Of a stretch of DNA of 64,000 bases, positions 1 to 12,994 are shown piece by piece. The DNA lies in contig VZRG01000358.1 of assembly GCA_013397435.1 (NCBI GenBank), positions 434,001 through 498,000 on the forward strand, given 5' to 3'. A program made the position numbers and the translations under genes. The notes below the pieces were generated by a model, which did not search any database, was not told where the DNA came from, and worked only from the letters and a program-made list of their open reading frames with translations. The DNA comes from Erythrocercus mccallii. Taxonomy: Eukaryota > Chordata > Aves > Passeriformes > Dicruridae. The stretch's first letter is position 1. Every line of letters starts with the position of its first letter.

Positions 1-975
1 CCAAAGTTCAACATTACTTTTTATCATAACATTCTTGCAGTTTATTTTGTTCTTTGCATGTCCATACTTAAAAACACAATGACATAGGATAGAAACATAT
101 AAATTCTCCTTACAGACCTGGATGTCAAGAAATGCAGTAAAATGCTTAAAATTATTTTAGTGTCAAAATCCACTTCCATATTTAGACTGCAAAAGTGGTA
201 TCTGTTGTTCTTGTCTAATAACCTTTAAATGTAGAAGCCATCCATTTCAGTGGATTTTCTTGGTGAGCCAGACAAAGGCTACATGAGCATGTCCATATAG
301 TCCACTGTCTAGCATAGATAACAGGTCGAAGGATTAGGAAATCATCAATGACCATTGTATTTACCAGTCATTGGGAAGTTTACAGAAATAGCTTAGAATA
401 ATGAAACAATTAAACAGTTGTGCTACCTTCTGCAGCCTTAACATACCAGGAACTTATGACATGCTGTTCCTGTGGCATCTTCTATCCATTATTGCAAACA
501 TCTCTTGGCATGCTCTCCACTGTCTCCCAAGAGGCTAAGACTTTCCATATATTTTATGCTGACCCTGGTATCAAACTCAATTGGCTCTTCAGCTTGGAGT
601 GAGGAAGACAAACTGGAGCTGTATTAGGAAAGCAAAAGGAGCAGTACTCAGCACAAGTGCTTTTGTGGATCCAACTTAAGTGTGCAAATATGAAAGAATT
701 TAGCAACCAAGTTATAAGATTTTTTTTTCTACTTTCCAGGAAGTGAAGAAGTGCTGTAAATCCTTTTACATATCTGAGGATGACTTTTGAACTTAGGACA
801 TTTTTGAAAATTTGGAGCTTTTATTTGTCCCAGTACAAGGGCCATAAATAGAAGACTTACTAATTAACTTCTGCTAATAAAAAGAGAAGCTCATCATCTA
901 AATTTATCTATCAACTTGTTGAATTCTGTTAATTAAGTTGCATGTGAGATGCTAGGAAAACTCTACCATAGTTTT

Positions 976-980
<5 letters not shown>

Positions 981-1008
<28 letters not shown>
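981..1008. repeat. Homopolymer T28
   Basis: Twenty-eight uninterrupted T residues form the longest homopolymer in the window. On the minus strand this reads as an A28 tail following the sequence to its right, with a CATAAA hexamer about 15 bases before the tail. That arrangement would fit an old retrocopy tail. No matching target-site duplication is obvious, so a plain homopolymer expansion is equally likely. Confidence 0.9.
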
Positions 1009-1011
<3 letters not shown>

Positions 1012-4000
1012 TCTTCAGCTTTATGGACAGGGAAGATTGTGGCAAAATCTTACCATTTCCTCCATATTATTTTCCACCTTCTTGGTATTAAAGTAGAGGG
1101 ACCTCCAGATCATCAGGCAGTGAGATATTCCTTTGAGTATATGACTATCAATGGTTTTACTATATTCACATGAACCATTTTAACCAGATATGTGACTATT
1201 TAGGAGTTGTATCATCAGCCACCATAAGTGTTTCTCCAGGACCTCTTGGCTGAGTCACAGCAGCAGAGAAGCCTGTGGTCTGCATGGGCAAATGATGAAG
1301 AAAGAGGGATGGGAAAATGAAAACCCTAGATTCACCACTGATGGATTAACACTTTGCAATCACAGTGTGAAAAACAAACATGTATTAACTCAGCTCCGTA
1401 TAGTTAGTCTCTAGGAGAGAACAATGATCCATACATTTATACTGGAAGAACTTAGAGCAATAACTACTAGTAAAGCCTGAGATCTCTGAATATAATGATT
1501 TATATATTAGCTTTTTCTATACATTTTAACATAGTATTTGTCTTTGGTTTTTTCTCTAATAATGTCAGTTTAAGATCATGATAACTATTCTTACCTACAG
1601 CTAATGAAATATAAATTTATTTCTTGTTCTCTAGATTCATCCTGATGTTATTGAAAATGTTCTTTTCATGTAGCGGTGTTACTGGGTGTTGACCAAGGTT
1701 GCTGGCAAACTCACCTCACCATGACAGTGCTCCAGGAATCATTCAAGAGTAGCCACCAGTCACTGCAGTAATGTTTCATTTCCAAAATCATCTCCTGAGG
1801 TTACTGGAAACATCACAAACAGCATTTATCTGTTACAAAAGGAATTCACGTTTCTCCTGAGTATTCTCCTGTGTAAATTGCTGCTTCTATTTAAAAACAT
1901 CAGGCTCTGTCTAATTCTCAGATCCAATGAATCTGCTTTACACCATTCTTCCTAGGCCAAGGAAGACTAATTAATTAATCCCAGTGGAGAAAACTTCTAC
2001 TGATCATCTCTTTTTGCTATTCTTCAGTCTCTTTTTTCCGCTGTCCCAATTCTCGATGTATTTTTAGGAGCAAGGAAATACAGGGAAAACAGCAGGGACA
2101 TTTTTCTCTGCAGGTAGTCTTTAATTTCTATGTGAATGCAACCCAGAGTGTGGAATTGTTGATTTATCCGCAGATTCCTATGCAACTCTTCATGTACTTC
2201 TCAGGTGCAGATGTATCTTCCTCAGCTTGGGCTGTAAATCTCTCTTGCTATTCTACTGGGACTTTCATTGGTGAAATTCACTATGTTTGCTAAAAAATAA
2301 ACAGGGATAATGAATATTTATTGAAGAAATTTTCCTTGTGCATTAGTTATAACGTCACTGTTTTCATTCACCAACTTTGTGCATGTAGTAGAACATTAAA
2401 AAAATAGGGATAATAATTAAAAAAAAGATTGGATTAAAAGATAGTAGCAAAGTTTAGAGTCAGATGGACAGGCAGACAATCTAAATGGATGTCACTTGGC
2501 ACTAGATGACAGTAAGTTGCCTTATGCTGTTCACTGAATGATGGATGACAAATCTTACTCTAATACAGATGCTTAACTTGCTGGTATGCATTATAATTTT
2601 GAAGATACCATCTGATTTGCAGAAATTAGTATGCTATGCATCTATAGATATGTTTCAGGCAGTAGGAACTGGAATTGGGTTATTTTTTCCTGTTGTTTGT
2701 TGCCTGACAACTTTGACTCCAAGACCCATTCATTATAGCAAACTGAATTTATAGAGGTCTGGACTTTGGCTTTTGCTTCAGTGAAAAAAACAGGTTCTCA
2801 TTTATTGGATTTGCAATGGAGATATAATGTGTCTAGCACCTACACAGAGATATTCTTGATAGGAAAATAAAATACCATGATGAAGTTGACTGGCATCTAA
2901 AAATAATAAGGTGATGGTAAGAGAGTATTTGCATAATGCTCACCTAAACATATCTTCAAGTTTGCTAATGTCCCCATTCAGCTTCGCATGGGCCCTAGAA
3001 GAACTGTGTAACAGGGATAAATTCCCAAACAATGTGGGAAAGAACATCTGCTGAGGGGTTTATGTAATTTTCCACTCAATTTGTTCTGTCAAGAAGATAA
3101 AGTATTTCGCTCCTTTGAAGAGACCAAAACTATGGGTTAAAAAACTGAAACTTAAAATGGCACAAATTCAGTATGAAGTGAACTTTGTTTGTTAGTACCA
3201 GTTTTCTGTATTATTTTCCTTATTCTGATTCACCTATTTGCTTTTTTTTAATCTCTTTCTTTTGTTTTCATATCTGTTGCTGGGGTAAAGCATGCAAAGA
3301 TCCAGGAAACAAGCAACATGACATCCATAACTAATGAGACAGAACCATATTTCTTGAGCACTGGGTTTGAATGTCTGTTACTTTACTCTCATTGAACACA
3401 TTTGTCCTGTATTGCAAATAAAACAATAAAATTGTACCTTTAGCAATAGAATCACAGTCTAAAACCACTCAAAATGAGTTAGTTTGTGCTTCCTATTTTC
3501 CACATCAGAGCAGCCCAAGAAGAAACATTAAATGCATAAAACTGAAAGACTTCTAATGCATTATAGACTTTCAATATAGTACCTTTAGGGCTCCGCAAAC
3601 AGCACCATATGATTGATAAACTGTACCAGTCTTCTCCTGTAGTGCAGTGAATGTTATCATTGGTCTCCTTATCCACATTTCCTGTGGAGGAAATAGCTGT
3701 TCTCAAATAGTATAAATATTAAATAATATCAAATAGTACATACTATACTGCCTTTAGTATGTTGCTCTGTACATGATTGTTTTTACTTATTTTTGCTTAT
3801 GTGATACAAAAACTAATATTAAAGAATATTTAACCTTTAATAACAGAAAGATATGACATAAAAGTGAATATAGAGAGTGTTTAAAATGGTGGGCTTAACT
3901 GATGTGCAGCTTGTCAAACACCTTTTAGCATTCCATGAGAGCAGAATGCTTCACTACTGCAGGGCAGCCAATCTGAATAGGCTCACTGGTGCTAGGAAAG

Positions 4001-6938
4001 ATAAGCACGTATCTTGCTCGTCTCAAAAATGTGAATTTCTCACTATATTTAAACAGTGCTATAAGTTTTTGCATTGGTTCCAAGAGGATGTGAAGACAAG
4101 GGCTAAATATCTTCAGAGAAGCCAAGGGGTAGCAATTCCACAAGCTGTTACTGTGTTTGTTTTCCAAGTTGGTTGAACCAGAAAGTATGAGCATGCACAC
4201 AGGAGAATGTGTGGTCACACAGCTCCCTCATGACACCCAGCTGGACAAATATTTGAATCAAAGACCGTTAGAGACTCAGAGTTCTCAGACAACTGCTAAC
4301 AGCGCCTGCACAGCAGTACCTGAACCATCTTTTGATAAGTCAATAGCAGAGGTCCTCAAGAAGCCAGTATTTTCCTCAACACATGTAGATGTTTCCTGAA
4401 AATCTAGACATAAATTTTATGGACTAAAGCTTGGGCTTCTCTAACAAGAAGCACCTGTTTGCCTGCTCCTCACTTTATCGTAATGGGAATCAAAATATGA
4501 GTTTAGGGTTATGCAAATTAAGAACAAAAGGAAAAATATACTCAGATGAAACAGAAGCCATTTAAATTCTGCACTAAATTTTATATTTTTCCTCGGTGTG
4601 GGATTTGGGGTTTGTTTGGGTTTTTTTTTAAGCCTCTCAGCATTGAGTTTATATATATTTATTGCAGTAACACAGCATATATATAATCCATAATTTTCTA
4701 TAATTTTTATATGCAAAAGTAGATGAGATCACAAAGTAAGATTACAAAGCAAGGCATACTTCTCTTTCTAGCAATCTCTAAGAGTGATCAACTCCTTCCA
4801 TTTCATAATTTGCAGTCATCAAAAGTATGATGACTATTAAAAAGTAGCCTGAATTCCGTTTCATTCCAGCCATTCTTTCTCTCCTACACATTCTTTATAT
4901 CTTCTTCCTTCTGACTTGTTTTTTTACCTATATAATACTTATTAGTTCTTGTGCTTTTACTTGTATGTTTTAAAATATTTATAGGCAACTCAGTTCTTTT
5001 GTACAGGTTTCAAATCTTAAATCATGGCAAGTAATTGCCCTTGCATGCCACTAAAAAATGTAATATTTAAAGAAATTATTGTACATCATGTAGTAATGGG
5101 GAAATTGATAATGCCTTAAATTAAGAGTAAACATTAAACATTTTGAGATATTGACATCCTGTGTAAACTAAAAGCTTTTAATTAATCTCAAAATCAAAAA
5201 GCAGTTGAGGGTTTTGATATGTTGTCAGGGCCCAACACTAAAAAGTCTTATGTAAATGGAAATGTTTTATCTCTGTCCAATCCCCTCTTTACCTTGGCCA
5301 CAGCAGAACCTTTTCCATCCCATGATGGGAACTGGGCAAATTCTGGAGCACGTACCAGCCATCCAGGAATGCCTGCAGCATACTTCACTTTGCTGGAGAG
5401 GCAGCCAGTTTGCAGCAATCTTTGCAAACCACTCTGTGTTAGTAGCCTTTGGTGCTGTTGTTGATTGGAGAGGAAAAAGAAGATACAGAAGAGGAAAAAG
5501 GAGCTGCAGGGTGTAGAGAGGGGTAATTTTCTCATTTGTAATTTTATCAGTGATGCTGTCATTTGTTTTCTACTGAGGCCTCTGGCTTTTGCCCAGTAGA
5601 ATTAGACTAAAAACCTGTGGTGAAATGGGGAATCTCATCGGTTTGTTTTGTCTTTCAGGCAAAGCAGCAAGTGGGTAAAGACTGTATTGCTGACAATAAT
5701 GTGGGCAAACTCCATTTGCTTGCGTTTACCTCTGATTGCCTCACTGCCTAAAGCTGCCTCTGGCTTCAATCATGCCCAGTGTCACAGACCATATCTCTCT
5801 CAGGCACTCAATGACCTGGAACCAGTCTGGCTAGAAGATTAACTAAGCTCTGGTGTGGAGACAATAGCTGAGAACTGTGTCTTTCCTGCACAGACCCACA
5901 GAGGTGAAATCCATCTGAAGGGGAAGCAAAGTTTTTTTGAAAGTTGGCTTGAAACTGCGAACCCTCACAGAAACCGAGGGCAATTAGAAGTCTCCTTATG
6001 TCCTTACTGAGTATAAGGTTTCTTCTTCACCCTATACTGTCTAACTGAAATTGCATGTTGGCTCAATGTGTCTGCTCATTCCTTTAATAGTAATATGGTT
6101 TATCAAAAAGGCAAAAATGTGTTGGTCACTGCATGCAGTAATCTTAAGCTTAAATGAAACACACCGGCACAATTCCACCACGCAACATAAATATTACAGA
6201 CTCAGGTATTATGGTGAGCAAACCAGGGTAAGAATGTAATGGAATAGAATTAATTACTGCTATTGACCCACACAGAATTGAAAGCCTAAACTGCAACTCT
6301 AATGTTTCCAACGAAAAATGCCCCTATTTTATTCAGCATGCTGGCTTTTCCTGGGTGTATTCAGCATAATATCCTTTTGCTGACATAGACTAGCTTTTAC
6401 TTTTTACTGGTGGCTGTCCTACAGAAGGGGAGAGCTCTAAGAAAGGGACTTTTTTTTTTGCTCATCAATCCACAGCATTAAATTCCTGTGGCAGGTTCAC
6501 TCTTCAGCTTGAGTGTACAAATTATACTCATAGATACATACATCTGTGTAGCCCCATTGAAGGCACAGACTTACATTAGAAGGCCAAAGTAGATTTCATA
6601 AAGCAAAGGAAAGCCAATACTGTAATCTAAGACTGCTTTTGCCCTTCAGAATATTTATTGTTGGGGATGGGGTATGAAAAAAAAATAAAAAGCTTTTTAT
6701 CTTCACTTTCATATTCCAGATTTAGTTTGCAGTGTTGACAAGTAGGAAAAAACCCAAACTTTTTCATTCCATTGTTTGTTATGCAGCATAGATTTTAAAT
6801 TAAAATCATCAAAGGGTAATAAAAGTGGAATATCTTACTGAAAATAAGCAAAAAATTAGTTTGCATTCCCATAGTTTCCCGTAGATATCTGTTTATATTT
6901 TGTTATAATAAAGTACCAAAATATATTATTAAAATTAT

Positions 6939-6956
6939 ATTGTAATATATTACAAT
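6939..6956. repeat. 18-bp perfect A+T palindrome
   Basis: The sequence ATTGTAATATATTACAAT is its own reverse complement. It lies in a very A+T-rich stretch (about 6,895-6,990) where such palindromes arise easily. No function is inferred. Confidence 0.85.
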
Positions 6957-9817
6957 TACACATTCTCCTAATATTAACTACTCCTATAAATAAATAATAA
7001 ATCCATTTCCTTCTGGTCTGATATAAGTTTTAAGAACATAGGAAAATCCATCCTGTGGAATTTTTACCTCTAACTTTTATGTAAAATGAATCTATTTTCA
7101 TGTCTGTCTCTCCCTATGGGTCACAATAATTTGTGCCACGAAAACAATTCAACAGAGACCAACTCAACAGAGCCACTGATTAAGCCAGGGTAGCCTGCCC
7201 TTAGATCACCTGTTAGACCTCTTTTTCAGATAGAAGTGAAGACAGTATTAGCAGCAAGTTCCACAACTGGACATACTTTTATCTTAAAAGATTTATGTGT
7301 AATCTTATGCTTAGTCCTCCCCTGACAGACACAAGAAAAAGTTAAAGCAAGGTCTCAAAAGAGGAGACTTAAAATTATTTTAATACTTATGCATAAAAGG
7401 AAATAGAAGACGGGAATAGAGAAATGCCCAGGATTTCTGTGTTCCTTTCAGTGAATGAAACCACATTTAAAGCTGTGAATAAGCAATAATGTTCATAACC
7501 GTAAAGACAGTGGTTTAGATCTCAAACTCACTCTGGCTAAATTATTAGAAGTCAAATATTTCTTGAATTCTGAAACCACAGGATACCCTCAGCAGATCTG
7601 AAGAAACAAGTGCCAACACACAAACTGAGCTCTATTACCCCACTCCTTTACTTCTTTACTATGAGGCAGCAGATTTCCATTTTAAGATGTCCACTATCTA
7701 CAGCAGAAATCCATTTTGTTAAAACATTATTCTTGGTTTCATTTGAATAAACAGGCTGATGTGGCTTAAGCAAACACTTTTGTCTTGGAGTGGTACCCAG
7801 GACAAGTATGGCTCATAACAGAGAACAGAGAGGTGATATGTAATTTGGGCTAGCATTCCTTTTCAGAAGCCCTGAGACAAGACATGTTTCACCGATAAAA
7901 GCACAGTAAAACAATGTTGAACATACAGTTGCAATGAAAAATTTACAAACTAAGCGACCATCACTGTAGGAAGAAAGGAACCCTCATTTTCCTCTAGGCT
8001 GCTGAGATCTTCTCTAAAGAGAGCCAGCACAAGGTCACATATGGATCACATGACAGAATGAAGTGCCAGTGGTCAAAAAATTTATGATCATTCACTGATT
8101 ATGAGTCTTGGCCAAGTGTTGCATCCTGTCTTCAGAATCATAGCCTCAATGAAAAGTCCAGTTATGATGAACTTCAAAAATAATAAAACGTGGAAGGTTT
8201 TGTACTTTCCCTTCAATATGTATAATGTTTGACTGTTTAGACAATCACTGGTATAGACTATTTTTATATCTCTTGCATGGAAGGTCCAGTATATAAAATA
8301 GATCCCTTACCATAGTGTGATTCCAATAACTTCCTAATACTAGAATCCATCCTGGGGACTCCTGCAACAAAGAATATGAAATTTTGGAAAGCCTTAAAAA
8401 AAAAAAAACAACAGTGAAAACACATACAGAGGAAAGAACCAAGGAAATGAGCCAGGAAAATGTATATTTACAGAATTCATGATAACAGAATAATGACATA
8501 TATTATTATTCATTTCCCTGATACTGTCATCTAGGGTTTCATGAAATTAGCAGTTTGGACTTTCATCTGTTTTAATTTTCTCTTAGAATCTGCTCACAGC
8601 AGGAATAATCAGCCTCAAAACCAAGAAATAGCTAGTCTTGCAAACTCAAATTTCTCTTTCAACTGAGGAAAATGTTTGGTCTTTAATGCCGTGATATAAA
8701 TGATATGGCCAAGGTAGTGCAGGAAGCTTCCAGCAGTAAAAGAAATTCAACATGTATTTCCCAAGCCTCAAACCTTAATGTGGAGACCATTCTCACTTTA
8801 TTGCTATGTTTCTGATAAACAGCTTTGAGAAATTCTCTGCACCAGGAAAAAGGCACAGCGCAGCTGACTTTGAACTGCGTAACTGCTTAAAACACATATT
8901 TTATACCTATTTTGAATCACAGTATATCACTAAGGGTTTCATTTATATTTGCGTGAAAAGGATATAACAGACATCGTTTGCTGCATCTGTGTGTAAGCAA
9001 GAACTCATTAAAATTAGAAAGTCTGTGAGGGAATTAAGCACTCCAGTCTCACAGGATTTTAGTATGAACTGAGTGACTAACTTTCTGAGATATCATTATT
9101 GCCTAATAATGCACTTGACTGTTATAAATTATCTTCACACACTTGAAACCTGAATGGATTAAAATATTGCTTTTCTCCAGAGAGTGAGTGGGTTCTTTCA
9201 TTTCTTTTTGACCAGATGAAAGCTTAGCTTTATAGGAATGTGCAAACAAAATCACCAATCACAACAGTATGCTTCACTAGCATATGTGTGTGTGATGAAC
9301 CCCTAATGAGAGAAAAATCCTCTTTATTCAGTTTACTCTCCCTTCATTTGGCTTATTGACCATATCAAGTTAAATGTTAATTGCAGGCTACAGAGAGGTT
9401 ACTTATCCTTTTGTAATCAAATATCTCATTCATGAACTACCTATGCAACAAAATATCTGCTCTTGAAGATCTGACTGAACCTTTTGTTTTCATAGCAATA
9501 AGAAGATATCACCAATAGGGGTTAAACTTGGACAAAAGTAATGTTTTCATTTTAAAAAAATGCATTTTAAATAATAATGCTAAACCACAGTTAAAAAAAT
9601 ACAGAGATATAATCAAGAACACTTTTAATAAAAGAGTTTTGGGATTCAATAAATCCATAGAGATTAAAAATACCTTTTTTTCTTCACTCATTATTACTTT
9701 CTCATTATACATTGACTTGCTGTGTGACCTTAGGCAATTAATTTACTCTCTAGCCAAAATTTTTCAACCTGAATATGTAAAATTAAATATCTGAATCTAT
9801 TTTTAGGTGCTCAAATA

Positions 9818-10250
9818 AATGGCCTGATTTTCAGAGGTCATCTGTACCCCAAATATTCATTAAGCTGACAGGGGCTCTGCCTGCCCTTTGCCTCTGAATA
9901 ACTCATTACTTCTTGCATACGTAAGTGGTGGATTTAGATGCCTAACTCCCAGTATCAAATGCTATCCTCAGGCTCCTCACACAAAGGAGTATGGCACAGG
10001 GAATGCCTAAGCTAGCAAGACCCAAGCAAAAAGGTTTGAACAAGTCAGTATTGGTCAGGGTCAAAAGTGATGCTGCTGTACTCGCATGTCTCAGCTAAGG
10101 ACTCCCCAGAGATTTTTCTGACAAAAAAAAAGTTCAAGTGTCACTCTTCTTACATAGCAGGCATGTCTGAAGAGGTTTAATTTCCCATGCACTTCATTTA
10201 GGTGCTTAATTTAGACATTATGTACAAAATCCTGTTTGGCCCTAGAAGGA
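9818..10250. repeat. Decayed ancient amniote repeat, tentative
   Basis: Several short strings resemble pieces of old palindromic repeats common in turtles, crocodilians and birds. They are a GGCCTGATTTTCAGAGGT string at 9,821-9,838, a GATTTAGATGCCTAACTCCC string near 9,932, and a TTTAGGTGCTTAATTTAG string near 10,196 followed by ACAAAATCC near 10,224. The last two read roughly as the inverse of the first two, so the block may be one decayed foldback or DNA-transposon remnant. The assignment is from memory and the match is patchy. Confidence 0.35.
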
Positions 10251-10458
10251 GGCTGGAGTTTGCCTACCACAGTGGAGAGAGAGGACCTCTGAAGATAAGC
10301 AGAGGGAAATCCACTCCTATTTTAAGTGTCTATCTCTCCACTGAGAATGCAGAAAATTAATAGAAAATGTTAGGTGCTTCCATCCACTCAGGACCCAGAG
10401 TGTTTTAGTCCTCTTCTGAGAAAGATATCTGGTAAAGGTGACACTGTCTTATGCTTAA

Positions 10459-10581
10459 TAGCCTGGTGGTTTGAGTGTTCACTAAGCAAATGAGAGGTTT
10501 GCATTCCCAGCCCTGATTTTCTTACAGGGGACTGAATCAGTCTCTCCTGTCACCCTGGAGAGTGACCTAACCATTGTGCCA
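10459..10581. repeat. Foldback of two tRNA-like arms
   Basis: The left arm reads forward with a tRNA A-box-like start (10,459-10,475) and a B-box-like string GGTTTGCATTCC at 10,496-10,507. The right arm reads on the opposite strand, with TGGCACAATGGTTAGG (complement of 10,566-10,581) as its A-box-like string and GATTCAGTCCC (complement of 10,528-10,538) as its B-box-like string. A-to-B spacing is about 37 and 43 bases, near that of real tRNA genes. The arms are diverged copies in inverted orientation. I recall similar inverted tRNA-like repeats in reptile and bird genomes. It is not a functional tRNA gene, because no cloverleaf can be completed. Confidence 0.55.
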
Positions 10582-10589
10582 TGAATAAT

Positions 10590-12651
10590 CAGAGCGAGGC
10601 ACTGACTGTTCCTACTCCTGAGACTCAACTGCTGTGTAACTGTCAGGAGTGCAAAATTCATTATTCTGGGAAAGCAGCGGGGAAACAAATGTTGGATTGT
10701 AGTCACAGGGATATGCATGAGAAAGGGACGTCTCCAGCGTTCAGCCTTCTCTTGTGGAACTCAAACACATCTCACCTTGTGCTGAGAGGAGAGAAAAAAG
10801 GGAGGGAGCCCTGGAAAACAAGGCAGTTCTAAGGCAGTCCCTATTCCTATGCTACTCCACTTGAGGACATGTGTTCTCATTCATTACTTCCTGCATTCAG
10901 AATTCCCATTGTTGACTTCAGAGACACTCAAATTCAGAAAATCATATCCATTCAGAGTTCTTGGTGGTTTACATCTTGGCAAAGTGTCTGACACTACTAT
11001 GATCCCCTAAGGTGAAAAAGGTATAGAAAAACTACTTCAGAAGTTTCATTCCTTGTTTGCAAAAATCATATGGACAAAATCGTCAGCTTTGAAAAGTTAA
11101 GTATTTTTGAGTCAAGATTCAGGGTTCTCTGAGTTCAGGAAGGATAAAGTTTATCTGGTGTATCGAGTAGACAGTCTCTTCTTGGGATAGAATCCCTATA
11201 TGTGTTTGCCATATATTAAGGTTTAAATCCTTCTAGATTTGTTTCCAAGTTATTACTCAGACATCTGCTGCAGAGTACAACCTTCAAAGATATCTCATGG
11301 TAAGCAGAAGGAATGGCCCACTCTATTTCAGGGCCTGAATGTCAAGATGTTAATCAGAAGTTTTACTTAATCAAAAACCTGCCTACAAATGGGTCTAGAT
11401 ATCTAGATATCTGGACTGAGAAACAAATGTTTAGAGCTGTGTGTAAGTTCAGAAACTTCTCCAATGTTCAATCTGAACGAAACTGTTCTGAAATAAACAC
11501 TTGCAGTTCATTTCCCACTGTTCTTCTTTGGTAGCTGTCTCTCAAAGCAACAGCTCATGATTAAAGTTATCTTCTAACCTTGCTTTCCATTCACATCAGC
11601 GTAGTCCAAAGTAGACATGATTATTTGTGAATGGAGAAAAAGAGAGAAATAACAAATACTGCTTAACTTAAGGAAAAAAATATTCAAAGACTGAACTTCT
11701 GAGACCTTCACTGAAAATAGTTCAGTTCATGGCATTACATGTTTTATCCACACTTGACATACTTTAAATGCCAAAACAGGAAAACAAATGTGCAGGTTTT
11801 TTCACTATCTGTTACTTCTCACTTGACCGTATACAAAATAAAATTTTTAAAGGTTCTTTACTGATATTGTCAGATGCATGGGATAACATTCAACAGCCTA
11901 GTGGACTTTTGACACTTCTGTCTGTAATACTGCAAGTAGGATCTTTACCTCTAATTTATTTGATTAAACAGTTGAAACATTTAGCTCAGTACAGACCTGA
12001 TATGTGGGCATAATCAAGTACTTAGATATTTAAGCACTTCTAGTGAAGGAACAATTTGCTGGTACAAAATAGACGTCATTAAAAGATTATTTTGTATTGT
12101 AACTTCACTCCATAACTACAGAAATTTAATGTGCTGAAAATCTATGCATAGTTGAAGAGTATAAATTTCCAGGGTAAATGGGATTTTATAGCTTAGTAGA
12201 GTAAAGTGATAAGAACTGAAATAAATAAAACACTTTGAAAAATCTAGGAAAAATGTTATAAGGTATCTGATGGTGGTGAAAATCCTGGGAAATTGTGATT
12301 TTGTTTCTTTAAGCAGAAAAAGTCGTTGCACTATATCAGTTTCTATATGAGGGACAGAACCCTGCACTCCAGATGTGTCTCACCACTGTTAAGTACAGGG
12401 AGAGGATTGCTAAGCAGTGTTGGCCCACTTGTGATCTGTCCCCAAGTGGATTTGGCATTGCTGATCAAAATCATCTGGGCCCAATGTTCAACTAGTTTTC
12501 ACTTCATGTCACTTCCCACTTATGTAATCTATAATTTATCAATTTGTCTATCAAGGCGTGGTGAGCGAAAGTATTAAAAGCCATTAAAGCCAGGAGAAAC
12601 AGTATTCACTATTCTCCTCTTTTTAGTTACATTTTTACATAAGGTATATAA
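10590..12651. other. Intergenic DNA, no recognised gene
   Basis: No exon, RNA gene or named repeat was recognised. A 16-bp perfect palindrome, AGATATCTAGATATCT, lies at 11,397-11,412. Open frames stay below about 85 codons and are interrupted on all strands, with no recognisable protein family. Confidence 0.55.
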
Positions 12652-12990
12652 GGTTGGCCAAACCTGACTTTCGCTTTATATATCCAACAGCTCCAGATCA
12701 CCTTCTTGTCACTTAAGAACTTGAAAATATTTCCCATGATTAGTTGCTCAATTACCTATGCAGGGATTGAGATGTAATTCCTTGCACTTTCCTTCTTGCC
12801 CTTCCTGAAGATGGGAATGACCTTTGGTCTCCTCCAATTTTCAGGAACCTCCTTGGATAATCAGGAGCTGTCAGAGATAAAATAACAGTGGCCTCACAAT
12901 GGCATCAGCCAGCTCCTTCAGCACATCTAATTGCTTGTCAAAAGACCCTGTGGACTTACATATGTCTAGCTTAAGATCCATAACTCGGTC
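12652..12990 (-). pseudogene. CR1 LINE ORF2 fragment (reverse transcriptase)
   Basis: Read on the minus strand, this matches the N-terminal half of the CR1 reverse-transcriptase domain. It includes the stretch that normally reads VTPIFKKGRKEDPGNYRP, seen here as a degraded VIPIFRKGKKESARNY (about 12,766-12,813). It also includes the upstream stretch for 'dwk-anv', and the downstream stretch leading to the usual S-x-x-HGFT segment, which is badly decayed. Stops and small indels break the frame, so it cannot encode an enzyme. The CR1 3' half and octamer tail are missing from the expected left side. Because CR1 insertions are normally truncated at the 5' end, loss of the 3' end implies a later deletion. 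Confidence 0.75.
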
Positions 12991-12994
12991 TTTT

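Larger units (their letters stand above)
1..9817. other. A+T-rich intergenic DNA, no recognised gene
   Basis: I see no recognisable exon, RNA gene or named repeat here apart from the T28 run listed separately. Open frames are at most about 100 codons. The longest are near 3877-4218 on both strands and 5248-5562 on the minus strand. They overlap one another in opposite frames, as chance frames do. The patch at about 5,270-5,520 is a little richer in G+C than its surroundings but matches nothing I know. Short homopolymers such as A12-13 near 8,396-8,408 are scattered through the interval. Confidence 0.6.

Noticed and set aside
10459..10581. A functional tRNA gene
   Set aside because: The A- and B-box strings are degenerate and neither arm completes acceptor and anticodon stems.
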